64,000 nucleotides of DNA from the NCBI GenBank assembly GCA_965219915.1, contig OZ244794.1, positions 3,410,001 to 3,474,000 on the forward strand, given 5' to 3'. Below, piece after piece: positions 45,746-55,693 of this stretch; position 1 is the stretch's first letter, and every line of letters begins with the position of its first letter. Both the position numbers and the translations under genes were made by a program. The notes beneath the pieces are model-generated. The model had not been told where the DNA came from. It saw nothing but the letters and a program-made list of their open reading frames with translations, and did not search any database. Origin of the DNA: Bin80 sp965219915 (lineage in GTDB: Bacteria > Bacteroidota > Rhodothermia > Rhodothermales > Bin80).

Positions 45746-46333
45746 TTAGTCCTTTATGACTTCCAGTTCTAGAATGATCTCCACATTGTGTCCAACAATA
45801 AATCCTCCGGCCTCGGTCAATTGATCCCAAGATAGATTGAATTCCTTACGATTAATCACCGTGCGTGCCTCAAATCCGGCGCGCTCGGAATCCCCCATCT
45901 TGGTCGTTCCCAGAAATTCACTTTCCAATGCAACCGACTGGGTAACATCTCTGATCGTGAGATCTCCAACTAAATGAAAGTTGTTGCCTTCAATGTTGGT
46001 TACTTCTGTGCTGGTGAAGGTTATATTTGGAAATTCCTCAGCTCCAAAAAAGTCATCCGAACGCAAGTGACCGTCCCGACGCTCGTTGCCGGTGTCAACA
46101 CTGCCTGTCTCAATCGTAGCACTGACCGTCAGGGTACTCAAATCAGTACCGTCCATCAGGATTTCTGCATCATAATCGAGAAATTCCCCCCGAACATTGG
46201 AGATCCCCAAGTGACGTACCTTGAACCCAATGTTAGAGTGTACCGCATCAATTGACCAAGACGACGGATTCTCAGTGGGTACTGAGAAAGCCAGCTGACA
46301 TAGCGAGACGCAAAGGATTAAACGTATTTTCAT
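45746..46333 (-). CDS. YceI-family periplasmic protein
   Basis: About 195 residues from ATG at 46333, preceded by GAGG at the right distance; the frame upstream to 46393 is dispensable. Signal peptide (MKIRLILCVSLCQLAFS), then the YceI lipocalin-like barrel: SWSIDAVHSNIGFKVRHLG, RDGHLRSDDFF and the NRKEFNLSWD near the end. YceI proteins bind isoprenoid lipids such as polyprenyl compounds in the periplasm. It is the first gene of the yceI-purQ-rhomboid unit and is divergent from the Bat operon. Confidence 0.93.
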   Translation of the reverse strand: MKIRLILCVSLCQLAFSVPTENPSSWSIDAVHSNIGFKVRHLGISNVRGEFLDYDAEILMDGTDLSTLTVSATIETGSVDTGNERRDGHLRSDDFFGAEEFPNITFTSTEVTNIEGNNFHLVGDLTIRDVTQSVALESEFLGTTKMGDSERAGFEARTVINRKEFNLSWDQLTEAGGFIVGHNVEIILELEVIKD

Positions 46334-46484
46334 TTCCTCAAGGAAAAAATATTGGTTACTACAATCCGGCGGGTGAAACGTCATAGATCCCACTAGGATT
46401 CCCAGAGCTTTCAGTACCCCACCTCACGATTCAACATTTTTCCTCTAGAATCGTTTTTATCCGCCCTGTGTATTTTGGCCTCCG

Positions 46485-47360
46485 ATGATCCCACGTGAAC
46501 TCTTCGCCAAAATTCGGCGAATTGAAATTCGTACTAAAGGCTTGGTTAACAACGTTTTTGGTGGAGAATACCACTCCGCCTTTAAGGGTCGAGGCATTGA
46601 ATTCTCGGAAGTACGCCCCTATCAGTTTGGGGACGATATTCGAACGATTGACTGGAATGTGACTGCACGCACAGGAGACACGTTCGTCAAGATTTTTGAG
46701 GAAGAGCGAGAACAGACGCTGCTGCTTGTTGTGGATATCTCGGGCTCCAGTGATTTTGGCAGCCGTGACAAATTCAAACGGGAGATCGCCGCGGAAATCT
46801 GCGCAATCTTGGGATTCAGTGCCATTAAGAACAACGATAAGGTTGGCCTTTTGTTATTCTCTGATCAGGTTGAACTCTTTGTGCCCCCCAAAAGTGGACG
46901 ACGGCACGTACTACGCCTGATACGCGACCTGTTTGCGCACGAGCCCTGCTCTTCGGGCACGTCTATCCAGGCGGCTTTGGATCATATCCTCCGCGTAATT
47001 AGACGGAGATCAATCGTTCTACTGGTTAGTGACTTTCTGGACGAAGGCTTTGAAAAACCGCTGCGCATGGTCTCTCGCCGACATGACACCGTTGCAGTGC
47101 AGCTGCAGGACCCCCGCGAAAAATCTCTCCCCTCCCTTGGACTGGTCACTCTGTTCGATCCAGAAACCAATCGGGCACAACTGCTGGATACGGGAAGTCG
47201 TGTGGTACGGAATGCGTTTCGCCAATCTTCTCTGGACAGAAACACACAACTTAAAGTACTTTTCCGGCGTGCCCGGGTTGACCACGTCGAAATCCAATGT
47301 GGCGAAGACTTCGTTGACCCATTGGCAAAGTTCTTCCGTGCGCGTGCACAGATTGCATGA
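46485..47360 (+). CDS. DUF58 protein, first gene of Bat operon
   Basis: 291 residues of the DUF58 family, a von Willebrand A-like fold. FSEVRPYQFGDDIRTIDWNVTAR and VVDISGSSDFG are the family hallmarks. DUF58 proteins normally partner a MoxR AAA+ ATPase just upstream; here the operon begins with DUF58 and no MoxR is seen. The stop overlaps the next start by four bases. Confidence 0.93.
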   Translation: MIPRELFAKIRRIEIRTKGLVNNVFGGEYHSAFKGRGIEFSEVRPYQFGDDIRTIDWNVTARTGDTFVKIFEEEREQTLLLVVDISGSSDFGSRDKFKREIAAEICAILGFSAIKNNDKVGLLLFSDQVELFVPPKSGRRHVLRLIRDLFAHEPCSSGTSIQAALDHILRVIRRRSIVLLVSDFLDEGFEKPLRMVSRRHDTVAVQLQDPREKSLPSLGLVTLFDPETNRAQLLDTGSRVVRNAFRQSSLDRNTQLKVLFRRARVDHVEIQCGEDFVDPLAKFFRARAQIA

Positions 47361-48328
47361 TGAGGAGATTGTATTTGTGTGCTACACTTGCTGCAGTGGC
47401 TACCTTTTTTGCTGAGGTTGGCACACTTCAGGCCCAACGTGTGGAAGCCTATCTTTCTGAGGACAGCGTTACTGTGGGCGGTCGTTTTGCCCTCACGCTT
47501 GTGGCAATTCATGGGTTTGATGAGATGCCGTCATTCCCAAGCATGGATTCCGCTTTTGGTGATATTACTCCCGTCAGACTCATATCTGCCGGAACACGCC
47601 TATTGGACTCTGATGTACGTTTGGACAGCGCCGTTTACGAGGTAACCACCTTTGCCCTGGACACGGCCCGCTTGGCGCCACTCACCATCCGTTTCCCAGA
47701 TAGTGACGTGACAGCCACAACACCGGCTCATGAGTTGGTTGTGATATCCGTAGTTCCACAGGATGCCGAGGATATCCGGGGGTTGGCACCACCGGTTGGA
47801 TTTGGGCGTCCAAATTGGCCATATGTCCTTTTGGGAATTGGCGTCCTGATTGCAGGTGCATTGATCTGGTACCTGATCTGGCGACACAAAAATCCAAAAT
47901 CTCTTTACATCAGTGAGCCCGAAGAGCGTGCGCCCCCCGACCCTGCAAAAGTTGCATTGGAGCGCCTACGCGCACTTGAAAATGCTCCTCTCGCTAAAAG
48001 AGCGCAGGTTGAAGTGTTTTACGTAGACTTATCGGACATACTTCGTACTTACATCGAGGACCGATTACACATGCCAGCCCTTGAATGTACAACTCGGGAA
48101 CTAGTCCAGATTCTGGTGGGCCCGAGCGTGCAGCATCAAGTGCCCTCCGGTATTCCAGAACAACTGGATCAGGTCCTTTCTCTTGCAGACTTGGTCAAAT
48201 TTGCGGATGTGACTCCCGCTGTAAATGAGGGGCGATCTGTGCTGAAAGAAGCGGTAAAGATTGTCAACCGTGTTGAAGTTAAGTTTGACCAGCGTGCGGC
48301 CGCAGAAGATTTTGTTAAAGTGAGCTGA
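47357..48328 (+). CDS. BatD/DUF4381-like membrane protein of the Bat operon
   Basis: 323 residues: signal peptide, a periplasmic beta-rich domain (about 27-130), one transmembrane helix (about 155-175, YVLLGIGVLIAGALIWYLI), and a cytoplasmic helical domain containing FYVDLSDILRTYIEDRLHMPALECTTREL. The latter is shared with DUF4381-type proteins and the tail of BatD. It resembles a short BatD that may couple the VWA proteins to the membrane. Exact function unknown. Confidence 0.82.
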   Translation: MMRRLYLCATLAAVATFFAEVGTLQAQRVEAYLSEDSVTVGGRFALTLVAIHGFDEMPSFPSMDSAFGDITPVRLISAGTRLLDSDVRLDSAVYEVTTFALDTARLAPLTIRFPDSDVTATTPAHELVVISVVPQDAEDIRGLAPPVGFGRPNWPYVLLGIGVLIAGALIWYLIWRHKNPKSLYISEPEERAPPDPAKVALERLRALENAPLAKRAQVEVFYVDLSDILRTYIEDRLHMPALECTTRELVQILVGPSVQHQVPSGIPEQLDQVLSLADLVKFADVTPAVNEGRSVLKEAVKIVNRVEVKFDQRAAAEDFVKVS

Positions 48329-48333
48329 CTGTA

Positions 48334-49317
48334 ATGGAGTTTGCCCAACCTCAGTGGCTGTTTCTGCTGACTCTGGTCCCGCTTTACGGGCTCTGGCAAT
48401 GGTTCCGCAGGCGAGGTACCCCGGGCCTTACCTTTAGTAATTTGCGGGCCGCACATGATGCACCGCGCGGTCCGCGTGTCTATGCCATCGTGCTGCCCTC
48501 GTTACTGCGCATGGGAGCATTAGCCTTGTGCGTGCTTGCACTTGCCCGTCCCCAGGTGCGCGAAGTAACACAGGAGCGCTATGCGGAAGGTGTTGATATC
48601 GTTCTGGTTCTGGATACCTCTACAAGCATGCGAGCCGAAGACTTTCGACCAAATCGATTCGAGGCAGCTCGTGCAGTAGCTTCTGAGTTTATCGCAGGGC
48701 GCATGTCAGACCGGGTTGGGCTTATTGTGTTTGCGGCAAAAGCGTACACACAGGCTCCGCTCACGCTGGATTATGCGTTCCTGCAAAGTATGCTGGAGGA
48801 AGTCGAGGTCGGTAGCATCCAGGATGGCACTGCGATTGGTACCGCACTGGCCACCGCTGTCAATAGACTTAAGGATACCTCTGCGGAGAGTAAAGTTATC
48901 ATTCTGCTTACGGATGGACAAAATAACCGAGGCGAAATTGATCCAGTAACAGCTTCCGAGGTTGCTGCAACCCTCGGCGTACGTGTCTATGCGATCGGAG
49001 TCGGCACCTATGGAGAGGCACCGTTCGTCTTTGACCGCCCTTTTGGTGGGAGACAACGTCAAATGGTCCCGGTGGAAATTGATGAGGACATGTTGCGTTC
49101 AATTGCACAGGGGACAGGAGGACAGTATTTTCGAGCTACCAATGAGCGGGCACTCCGCGAAATCTATGACCAGATCGGCGATCTGGAGAAAAGCCAAATT
49201 GAAACACGTATATATACAGACTATGAGGAACGTTACGCACGTTATCTATGGCCTGGGCTGCTTCTGATCCTGATTGAGGTTCTGTTGAAAACAACCCTGC
49301 TCCGTCGCTTTCCCTGA
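48334..49317 (+). CDS. batA: BatA, VWA-domain membrane protein
   Basis: 327 residues. It has amino-terminal transmembrane helices, then a von Willebrand A domain whose metal-ion site starts at Asp94 in LDTSTSMRAED, with the distal Asp in LLTDGQNN, then a carboxy-terminal helix (YLWPGLLLILIEVLL). Bat proteins protect against oxidative or envelope stress in Bacteroides and Leptospira. Its stop and the batB start share one base (TGATG). Confidence 0.94.
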   Translation: MEFAQPQWLFLLTLVPLYGLWQWFRRRGTPGLTFSNLRAAHDAPRGPRVYAIVLPSLLRMGALALCVLALARPQVREVTQERYAEGVDIVLVLDTSTSMRAEDFRPNRFEAARAVASEFIAGRMSDRVGLIVFAAKAYTQAPLTLDYAFLQSMLEEVEVGSIQDGTAIGTALATAVNRLKDTSAESKVIILLTDGQNNRGEIDPVTASEVAATLGVRVYAIGVGTYGEAPFVFDRPFGGRQRQMVPVEIDEDMLRSIAQGTGGQYFRATNERALREIYDQIGDLEKSQIETRIYTDYEERYARYLWPGLLLILIEVLLKTTLLRRFP

Positions 49318-50357
49318 TGGCTTGGCTTAATGAGTCATACTTTTGGACTCTCTGGGCGGTCCCCCTGGTTATCGCGCTCAGTCTGTACGCGTCCTGGCGG
49401 CGACGGACACTACAGGTGCGCTTTGGTGACATTCCACTCGTACGCAGGCTCTCCCAAAGCGTAAGCGGCCGTCGTCGACGCTACAAGGCCTCAATCATCG
49501 CAGCGGCGGTTGGATTGCTGGCAATTTCGCTCGTTGGCCCCCAAGTGGGTACCCAACTGCGTGAAGTGAAGCGAGAAGGTATCGATCTGGTGATTGCATT
49601 GGATGTATCAGCGTCAATGCTGGCAGAGGATGTTGCACCTAACCGCTTGGGACGAGCACGCAACGAAATCAAGAAACTTCTGGGAGAGCTGCGTGGCGAT
49701 AGAGTGGGGCTGGTAATCTTTGCGGGTGACGCATTCATCCAGTGTCCGCTAACCACCGACTACAGTGCTGTGCGACTATTCCTGGATGTTGCTAATCCGG
49801 ACCTGTTGCCTACACCTGGCACAGACTTTAGTGAGGCACTTCGGATGGCTATCCAGGCCTTTGATGCTCCTTTACCTAGTATTGATCCTGAGGCTACAAG
49901 ATCAAAAGCTCTGCTGATTGTATCTGACGGTGAGAATCATGTTGCTGAACTGGAAGATATTCTGACCGCGGCACGCGACGAAGGCATCACGATTTTTGCA
50001 GCCGGCGTTGGTGAGGTGGAGGGAGCTCCAATTCCCGTATATGGAGCAAGCGACCAACGTACTGGGTACAGACGAGACCTTGAAGGGCAAATAATCCACT
50101 CAAAGCTGGAAGAATCCAGCCTCAAGACCCTCAGCTCAGATGGGGCCTATTTTCAGATCGGCCGTACATCCAGTGCGCTTTCCAGTGTTATTCCTGCACT
50201 CGAACGGTTGGATCAAGCTACACTGGCGGAGGAACAGTTTGAAGATTACGATCTCAAGTACCAGTGGCCCTTAGCATTTGCACTGCTGTTACTTTGCGTA
50301 GACGGCCTTATTTCCGTCCGCCGGAGCTCTCGGGCTAACCCACAGGAAAATACCTGA
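49317..50357 (+). CDS. batB: BatB, VWA-domain membrane protein
   Basis: 346 residues, paralogous to BatA: two amino-terminal helices, a VWA domain with the metal site at Asp96 (LDVSASMLAED) and IVSDGENH, and a final helix. BatA and BatB are thought to form a membrane complex. It begins within the batA stop codon, indicating tight stoichiometry. Confidence 0.94.
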   Translation: MAWLNESYFWTLWAVPLVIALSLYASWRRRTLQVRFGDIPLVRRLSQSVSGRRRRYKASIIAAAVGLLAISLVGPQVGTQLREVKREGIDLVIALDVSASMLAEDVAPNRLGRARNEIKKLLGELRGDRVGLVIFAGDAFIQCPLTTDYSAVRLFLDVANPDLLPTPGTDFSEALRMAIQAFDAPLPSIDPEATRSKALLIVSDGENHVAELEDILTAARDEGITIFAAGVGEVEGAPIPVYGASDQRTGYRRDLEGQIIHSKLEESSLKTLSSDGAYFQIGRTSSALSSVIPALERLDQATLAEEQFEDYDLKYQWPLAFALLLLCVDGLISVRRSSRANPQENT

Positions 50358-50361
50358 CAAT

Positions 50362-51150
50362 ATGACCTTAGCAACCGTATTAAGCATTCTCTTGGCTAGT
50401 ATCCAGATAATCCCGATGGGCAATGCCAAGAAGCATGGTCGGAATGGTAATGATTCTCTGCAGCAGGGCCAGTACGAAGGAGCCGCTTTTGCGTATCAGG
50501 AGGGTCTCTCATCCTACGAATCTGCACCGGAAATAGACGAGACTTACTACGGCCTTCAGAATAATCTGGGGCTCGCACTTCATCAAAACGGAGATTTTGA
50601 GCGAGCACAAAATGCGTTTTCGGAGGCGCTTGCATATGCACCTTATGACCAGGCCAGGACTACCCCCGCGTACAATGCAGGAAACAATGCCTTTAGGAAC
50701 CAGCAGTTAGAGCAGGCCCTTGAGCATTATCGTAAGGCCTTGTTGGCAGACCCGGAGAACGAAGATGCCAGGTACAATTTTGAGTTTGTAAGCCGACAGC
50801 TGCAAGAGCAGCAGAATCAGCAGCAATCTGAAAGTGACGATCAGGAACAGCAGCAAGATCAGGATCAGCAGCAAGACCAAAATGATCAGTCGAACGAAAG
50901 CGATCAGGAACAGGATGAGAATCAGACAGAGCAGGAGGAAAGCCCTCAGGAGCAGGAGGAACAGTCTCAACAAGAGCAGCAGGAAGAACAACAGGAACAG
51001 GATCCGCAGCAAGAGCAGCAGCGCGAGACACCTTTGACCCGCGAGCAGGCTGAACGTATCCTGGAAGCACTCGAAAACGAAGAAGAGGAACTCTTGCGAG
51101 AAGTACAAAAAATGGAAGGACGCCCGAGGCGCGTTGCAAAAGACTGGTAA
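50362..51150 (+). CDS. batC: BatC, TPR protein with Q/E-rich tail
   Basis: 262 residues. An amino-terminal hydrophobic signal-like segment is followed by three to four tetratricopeptide repeats (about 28-155: YYGLQNNLGLALHQNGDFER, PAYNAGNNAFRNQQLEQALE). Then comes a strongly biased tail of about 70 residues of Gln, Glu, Asp and Ser, ending in a charged coiled helix (EQAERILEALENEEEELLRE). This tail is typical of BatC. The biased stretch gives misleading Leu-rich frames on the opposite strand. Confidence 0.93.
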   Translation: MTLATVLSILLASIQIIPMGNAKKHGRNGNDSLQQGQYEGAAFAYQEGLSSYESAPEIDETYYGLQNNLGLALHQNGDFERAQNAFSEALAYAPYDQARTTPAYNAGNNAFRNQQLEQALEHYRKALLADPENEDARYNFEFVSRQLQEQQNQQQSESDDQEQQQDQDQQQDQNDQSNESDQEQDENQTEQEESPQEQEEQSQQEQQEEQQEQDPQQEQQRETPLTREQAERILEALENEEEELLREVQKMEGRPRRVAKDW

Positions 51151-51156
51151 TATCCG

Positions 51157-52995
51157 ATGCTGCGTAAAATCTTATTGATCGGCCTTGCCAGTGCGTGTAT
51201 TGTGCATTTGTCCCATTATTCGTTGGCACAAACCGTCAACGGTCTGGTCTCCTCACCTACGATTGGTGCACAGGAAACGGTGTCGTATACGCTAGAGATT
51301 TCCGGGACAAGCGCCAGTGATATCGTCAATCCCAGTCCACCGGCTGCGGAGGGCCTGACACTGGTTTCCCCAAATGCATCAAGGGGTACTAACATGTCCA
51401 TTGTCAATGGACGCGTCTCCAGGAGTGTAAGCTATACCTGGCACTATAGACCCGAGAAGGAGGGCAGTGCGCGCATCCTCGAGGCGAACGTAATGATTGG
51501 TGACTCCACCTTCCATACGTCACCGGTTATCGTAACCGTTGTGCCACAGGCACAACGACCCAGCCCTCAACGAAGATCCCTCTTCGGTGGGTTCAGTTTG
51601 TTCGATAATCCGCCTGATGCTCCACCGGAAGTGACCGAACAGGACATCTTCATTCGCGCAACCCAGAGCGATCGTGAGGTTTACCTGAATGAGCAGATAG
51701 CGATTGATTATAAGCTGTATTTCCGGCCGGGTACAATGCCTCGTAACAGTCGCCAGGCAGACTCCTGGGATGCCGAAGGCTTTTGGCGGGAAGAGTTGGA
51801 TCTCGCTACGGCCCTCACGCCTAATATGGTCGTGGAAAATGGTATTCGCTATCAAGTCATTTCAATCCGGCGTATCGCCGTATTCCCGACACGAGCAGGG
51901 GAGCTCACTATTGATCCCCTCAAAATTTCTACAGAGGTTCAGTCCCCGGATGCAGACCCGTTCACCAGTCCTTTATTTTCACAAAGATATTCTACGGTTG
52001 AACGAGCTTCGCCCGCGATAAATATCACGTCCAACCCGCTGCCCCCTGGTGCGCCCGACGGGTTTACAGGTGCTGTCGGACAATACACACTCCATGCCGC
52101 CCTGAGCCGCAATACACTCGAGGTCGGTGAAGCACTACAACTCACGCTGACGATTGACGGGACTGGTAATATTGCATTGATTGAAGCCCCAAAACCTGAG
52201 ATCCCGGGCATTTTTGAGACCTACGACCCCGAAGTAAGTATCTCGAAAACGGGCACCAACACCTTAATCAGTGGAAACAAGACCTTCACCTGGCTACTGA
52301 TTCCGCGTTCTAACGGCACCTTCCAGATTCCTCCTGTCAACTTCGTTTACTTTGATCCATCACTGGCACAATATATCGTGCGATCAAGCAACCTCAATCC
52401 CATAACCGTTACTGGCACGGCCGCAGCAGCTTCGGCGACAACTGTGACGGCTTCGGGCTTTCCCTTTGATGATATTGCAGTGCTTAAGCGAGATCCTAAT
52501 TGGGTAACTGCTACGCATACCCCAATCCACCGGGGTACATGGTTCTATTTGCTACTCCTGATTCCCGTGCTCGGTGTAGGCGTTACCGCTGTGCTGAGAC
52601 GGAGGACAACCCGTCTTGCAACGGATACTGCGTGGGCCAGGAACCAACGTGCACATCCTCTCGCCCGCAAACATCTCAAGACCGCACGAAAGCGTCTAAC
52701 AGAGGGAGATCCTGATGCATTCTATGCAGCGCTTGAACAGTCTGTACTGGGTTTCGTCGGCAATCGGCTGAATGTACACGAGCGTGGACTCACACATGCA
52801 CAACTAGCAGATCAATTAAACAGGGCCGGTATTCGTACCGAAAGACAACAGGAGTTGATCAAATTCCTTGATACTTGTGATGCCGCCCGCTTTGCTCCCA
52901 TCGCCCCTGCAACCGCCCAAATGGAGGAGCACTTCGCTCAGGGTAGCCGAATTTTGAGCACCATTGCCCGCGAACTGGAATCTGTAATCTCATGA
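51157..52995 (+). CDS. batD: BatD, large oxygen-tolerance membrane protein
   Basis: 612 residues: signal peptide, several beta-sandwich domains (about 25-440, with DIFIRATQSDREVYLNEQI and a second unit around NTLEVGEALQLTLTIDG), one transmembrane helix (about 455-475, WFYLLLLIPVLGVGVTAVL), and a helical cytoplasmic domain with the same YAALEQSVLGFV...RLN signature as the protein at 47357. Length and layout are usual for BatD. Its stop overlaps batE by four bases. Confidence 0.93.
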   Translation: MLRKILLIGLASACIVHLSHYSLAQTVNGLVSSPTIGAQETVSYTLEISGTSASDIVNPSPPAAEGLTLVSPNASRGTNMSIVNGRVSRSVSYTWHYRPEKEGSARILEANVMIGDSTFHTSPVIVTVVPQAQRPSPQRRSLFGGFSLFDNPPDAPPEVTEQDIFIRATQSDREVYLNEQIAIDYKLYFRPGTMPRNSRQADSWDAEGFWREELDLATALTPNMVVENGIRYQVISIRRIAVFPTRAGELTIDPLKISTEVQSPDADPFTSPLFSQRYSTVERASPAINITSNPLPPGAPDGFTGAVGQYTLHAALSRNTLEVGEALQLTLTIDGTGNIALIEAPKPEIPGIFETYDPEVSISKTGTNTLISGNKTFTWLLIPRSNGTFQIPPVNFVYFDPSLAQYIVRSSNLNPITVTGTAAAASATTVTASGFPFDDIAVLKRDPNWVTATHTPIHRGTWFYLLLLIPVLGVGVTAVLRRRTTRLATDTAWARNQRAHPLARKHLKTARKRLTEGDPDAFYAALEQSVLGFVGNRLNVHERGLTHAQLADQLNRAGIRTERQQELIKFLDTCDAARFAPIAPATAQMEEHFAQGSRILSTIARELESVIS

Positions 52996-53732
52996 GGCAT
53001 GGTACTCTGTTATTTGCTCTGATTGCATATGTCGGGTTTGCGAATGCACAGCAACTCGAGGATGCGCTTCGTCTTTTTGACGAAGCAAACGGGCTAGTTG
53101 AGTCCGGGTCCTACGCAGAAGCAATTGGCCAGTACCACGCTGTTCTGGAAACCGGATTTGCGAGCGGTGCCCTGTACCATAACCTTGCCAGTGCATACTT
53201 CCGTCTAGATAAGATTGGTGAAGCCGTCCGCTATTATGAGCGTGCGCGCCGTTTGCTCGGAGATGATCCACAACTCCTTCATAACATCCAGATTGTCGAA
53301 GCACAGGTGCAGAATCCCTTCTCCGAGCTCCCTACACCATTCTGGCGGGCCTGGTGGTACACTTTGTTCAGCCAATACAGTGCTCTGAGGTTCCTAATCA
53401 CAGGTCTGGGGTTTTACTTGATTGCCTGCCTGTTGTACGCTCACTACATCTGGTCACAGACGCGCAACAACTGGCACAGGCGTGCACGCGCAGGAGCGCT
53501 GGGAGTTGGCCTGTTACTTCTTTTGATCGCGGTACTGGTTTCCGGTGAGCGAAGTTCTATACAGGGCGCGGCCATCCTTGAAACCACAACGCTCGTCACG
53601 GAAACCGGAAACGTTGAGGTTCCTGAAGGCATAAAGGTATCGTTCGTTGAAGAAACGGATCTCGGTGCTGAGGTTAGCTTGCCTAATGGGGTACGCGGTT
53701 ACGTAGATGCAAGTGTGCTGGGTTTCTTCTAG
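52992..53732 (+). CDS. batE: BatE, TPR and SH3-like membrane protein
   Basis: 246 residues: signal peptide, two to three TPRs (ANGLVESGSYAEAIGQY, GALYHNLASAYFRL, AVRYYERAR), two transmembrane helices (about 130-150 and 172-187), and a carboxy-terminal SH3b-like domain (ATTLVTETGNVEV.., VRGYVDASVLGFF). This is the last gene of the Bat operon; it ends 160 bases before a convergent aminotransferase. Confidence 0.9.
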   Translation: MRHGTLLFALIAYVGFANAQQLEDALRLFDEANGLVESGSYAEAIGQYHAVLETGFASGALYHNLASAYFRLDKIGEAVRYYERARRLLGDDPQLLHNIQIVEAQVQNPFSELPTPFWRAWWYTLFSQYSALRFLITGLGFYLIACLLYAHYIWSQTRNNWHRRARAGALGVGLLLLLIAVLVSGERSSIQGAAILETTTLVTETGNVEVPEGIKVSFVEETDLGAEVSLPNGVRGYVDASVLGFF

Positions 53733-53763
53733 GTACGGTTGGGATCCCCAATCTTTCACCCGC

Positions 53764-53785
53764 CACGATTTGCGATTGAATCGTG
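53764..53785. repeat. 7-bp inverted repeat between convergent genes
   Basis: CACGATT and AATCGTG form a 7-base stem with an 8-base loop, between the end of batE and the end of the aminotransferase. No T-tract follows on either strand; it could act as a weak bidirectional end. Confidence 0.3.
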
Positions 53786-53894
53786 CTCAGGAATGCTAGA
53801 CTGTACAAAATCTAGGGTACTGCGGTCAGTATCTGATCCGTGGAAATATTGACAAATCAAGCGTACCCATAAGCTTCTGTATGAGCTCGGGAGA

Positions 53895-55262
53895 CTAAGC
53901 AGGCACGTGGGCTTGTGTAGCATCCAATGCCTCACACAGCGCAGTCAACAGGAATTCCACCTCATCTTCGGTAAGAATAAGCGGCGGCGAAATCCCCAAT
54001 GTGTCTCCCATTGCCCGGAGAATCAAACCACGGTTTATTGCTTCCGCCCGAAGTTTTGTCCCCATTCCGAGTGATGACGGAAACCGCTCACGTGTGCGCT
54101 TATCTGCAACGAGTTCTACACCTGCCACCAATCCTCTCCCACGTACCTCCCCAACAAGTGGATGAGGGGCAACACGATCCCGCAATCCTTCATGAAGCTG
54201 GGCACCGACGGTGCGTACATGCTCCAGAATATTCCTCTCTTTATAGATTTTCAGGCACTCCAGGGCTACTGCAGCAGAAACCGGATGCCCCGTATAAGTC
54301 ATCCCATGAGCAAAAACACCCACCTTATCACTCCCTGACTCTAACGCGTCATAAACTCTCTGATTGACCATGACCGCAGAAATCGGTAAATAGGAAGCGG
54401 AAAGCGCCTTGGCTGTTACCAGTATGTCCGGCTCCATGCCGACAGTCTGACTGCCCCACATATTTCCGGTCCGACCGAACCCGCATATTACCTCATCGGC
54501 AACCAATAATACATCGTGCTTTTTCAGAACATGCTGAATCGCTTTGATATAACCTTTTGGGGGAACAATCACGCCTCCCACCCCCATGATTGGTTCGGCA
54601 AAGAATGCCGCCACCGTCTCCGGCCCCTCCTGCATGATCAGCTCGTCCAACTCCGAAGCCAATCTGGCCCCAAACGACTCCTCTGACTCGCCTTCATGTG
54701 CGTACCGGTAGTAATGAGGTTTGGCAGTATGCAAAAACCCTGGAAGCGGAAGATCGAATAGTTTGTGGTTTTTTGGTAGTCCAGTCAGGCTTGAAGAAGC
54801 AATCAGTGAGCCATGGTACGCGTCCCGGCGGGCAATAATTTTTTTCTTCTTAACGCGTCCCAGCGCGTTGTTGAAGAACCAGATCATTTTCACGGCTGAA
54901 TCGACTGCCTCCGACCCAGAGTTTGCAAAAAATACCTTGGCCATAGGTACCGGAGCTATACGAAGTAGCTCCTCTGCCAAGGCAACACCAGGCGGATGGC
55001 TCGCCGAAGCAAACATATGCATGAATGGCAGTTCCTGGAACTGCCGATAGGCTGCATCAGCTAGCCGACTCTCACTGAATCCGAGCGAAGCTGACCACAA
55101 ACCTGCCACACCCTCCAGAAAACGATTCCCGTGCTCATCAAATACCCACACGCCCTCCCCGCGGGTAAATACCATGGGCTTGTGCGTACCCAATGACGTA
55201 AAGGGATGTAGAACCGAAGCACGATCCCGCGCCGAAATTGCACTGGAAACAGACTCTGGCAT
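53895..55262 (-). CDS. Class III (omega-type) aminotransferase
   Basis: About 455 residues from ATG at 55262 (MPESVSS); the frame reaches a TTG at 55274. PLP-binding hallmarks of fold type I class III enzymes: NSGSEAVDSAVKM, the DEVICGFGRTG segment, and the Schiff-base Lys in ILVTAKALSASY. This subgroup transfers amino groups from amines or omega-amino acids to pyruvate or similar. The substrate cannot be told. No operon partner is obvious; a STAS gene lies about 95 bases upstream. Confidence 0.93.
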   Translation of the reverse strand: MPESVSSAISARDRASVLHPFTSLGTHKPMVFTRGEGVWVFDEHGNRFLEGVAGLWSASLGFSESRLADAAYRQFQELPFMHMFASASHPPGVALAEELLRIAPVPMAKVFFANSGSEAVDSAVKMIWFFNNALGRVKKKKIIARRDAYHGSLIASSSLTGLPKNHKLFDLPLPGFLHTAKPHYYRYAHEGESEESFGARLASELDELIMQEGPETVAAFFAEPIMGVGGVIVPPKGYIKAIQHVLKKHDVLLVADEVICGFGRTGNMWGSQTVGMEPDILVTAKALSASYLPISAVMVNQRVYDALESGSDKVGVFAHGMTYTGHPVSAAVALECLKIYKERNILEHVRTVGAQLHEGLRDRVAPHPLVGEVRGRGLVAGVELVADKRTRERFPSSLGMGTKLRAEAINRGLILRAMGDTLGISPPLILTEDEVEFLLTALCEALDATQAHVPA

Positions 55263-55357
55263 GACTATGACCAATAGCTTGTGTTTTTCAAATTCTCCCG
55301 CCCCTCACTGCACTAAACAACGAGTGCGTCGGAGCGTACCGTTGTGAACCGGAGAGT

Positions 55358-55693
55358 TCAGCTCTTGGACCGCGCCTCCTCCAGCGTCCCGTAGACACTT
55401 ACAATCTGATCAAATCCACTGATCTCAAAAACCTCCCGTACTGCAAAAGACAAACCACAAACAGAAAAGGACTTGGGAGGCCTAAATGCTTTCGCCAGCT
55501 CGAGAACAACCCGCAAACCTGCACTGCTGATGAAGTTTACCTTGCTGAACTCCAGGATAAGTACACGATCTTCATCCGTCGTGCCCTCAAGGATTGATTG
55601 CTTAAAGAGAGCGGTGTTTGAGCTGTCAATCCTGCCATCCAGAATCGCAGCCTTAGTGTCGTCTTCGCTGTTCCAGGTAACCCTTAGAGACAT
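55358..55693 (-). CDS. STAS-domain anti-sigma factor antagonist
   Basis: 111 residues, a single STAS domain of SpoIIAA/RsbV type. The phosphorylation region reads NFISSAGLRVVLE, with Ser56-Ser57. In this family a kinase (anti-sigma factor) phosphorylates the serine, controlling partner switching. No RsbW-like kinase or PP2C phosphatase is in the window, so partners must be elsewhere. It is divergent from dnaX. Confidence 0.9.
   Translation of the reverse strand: MSLRVTWNSEDDTKAAILDGRIDSSNTALFKQSILEGTTDEDRVLILEFSKVNFISSAGLRVVLELAKAFRPPKSFSVCGLSFAVREVFEISGFDQIVSVYGTLEEARSKS

Noticed and set aside
50707..51108. 133-codon Leu-rich minus-strand frame resembling a membrane protein
   Set aside because: It is the antisense of the CAG/GAG-rich Q/E tail of BatC; the bias of that repeat creates Leu runs.
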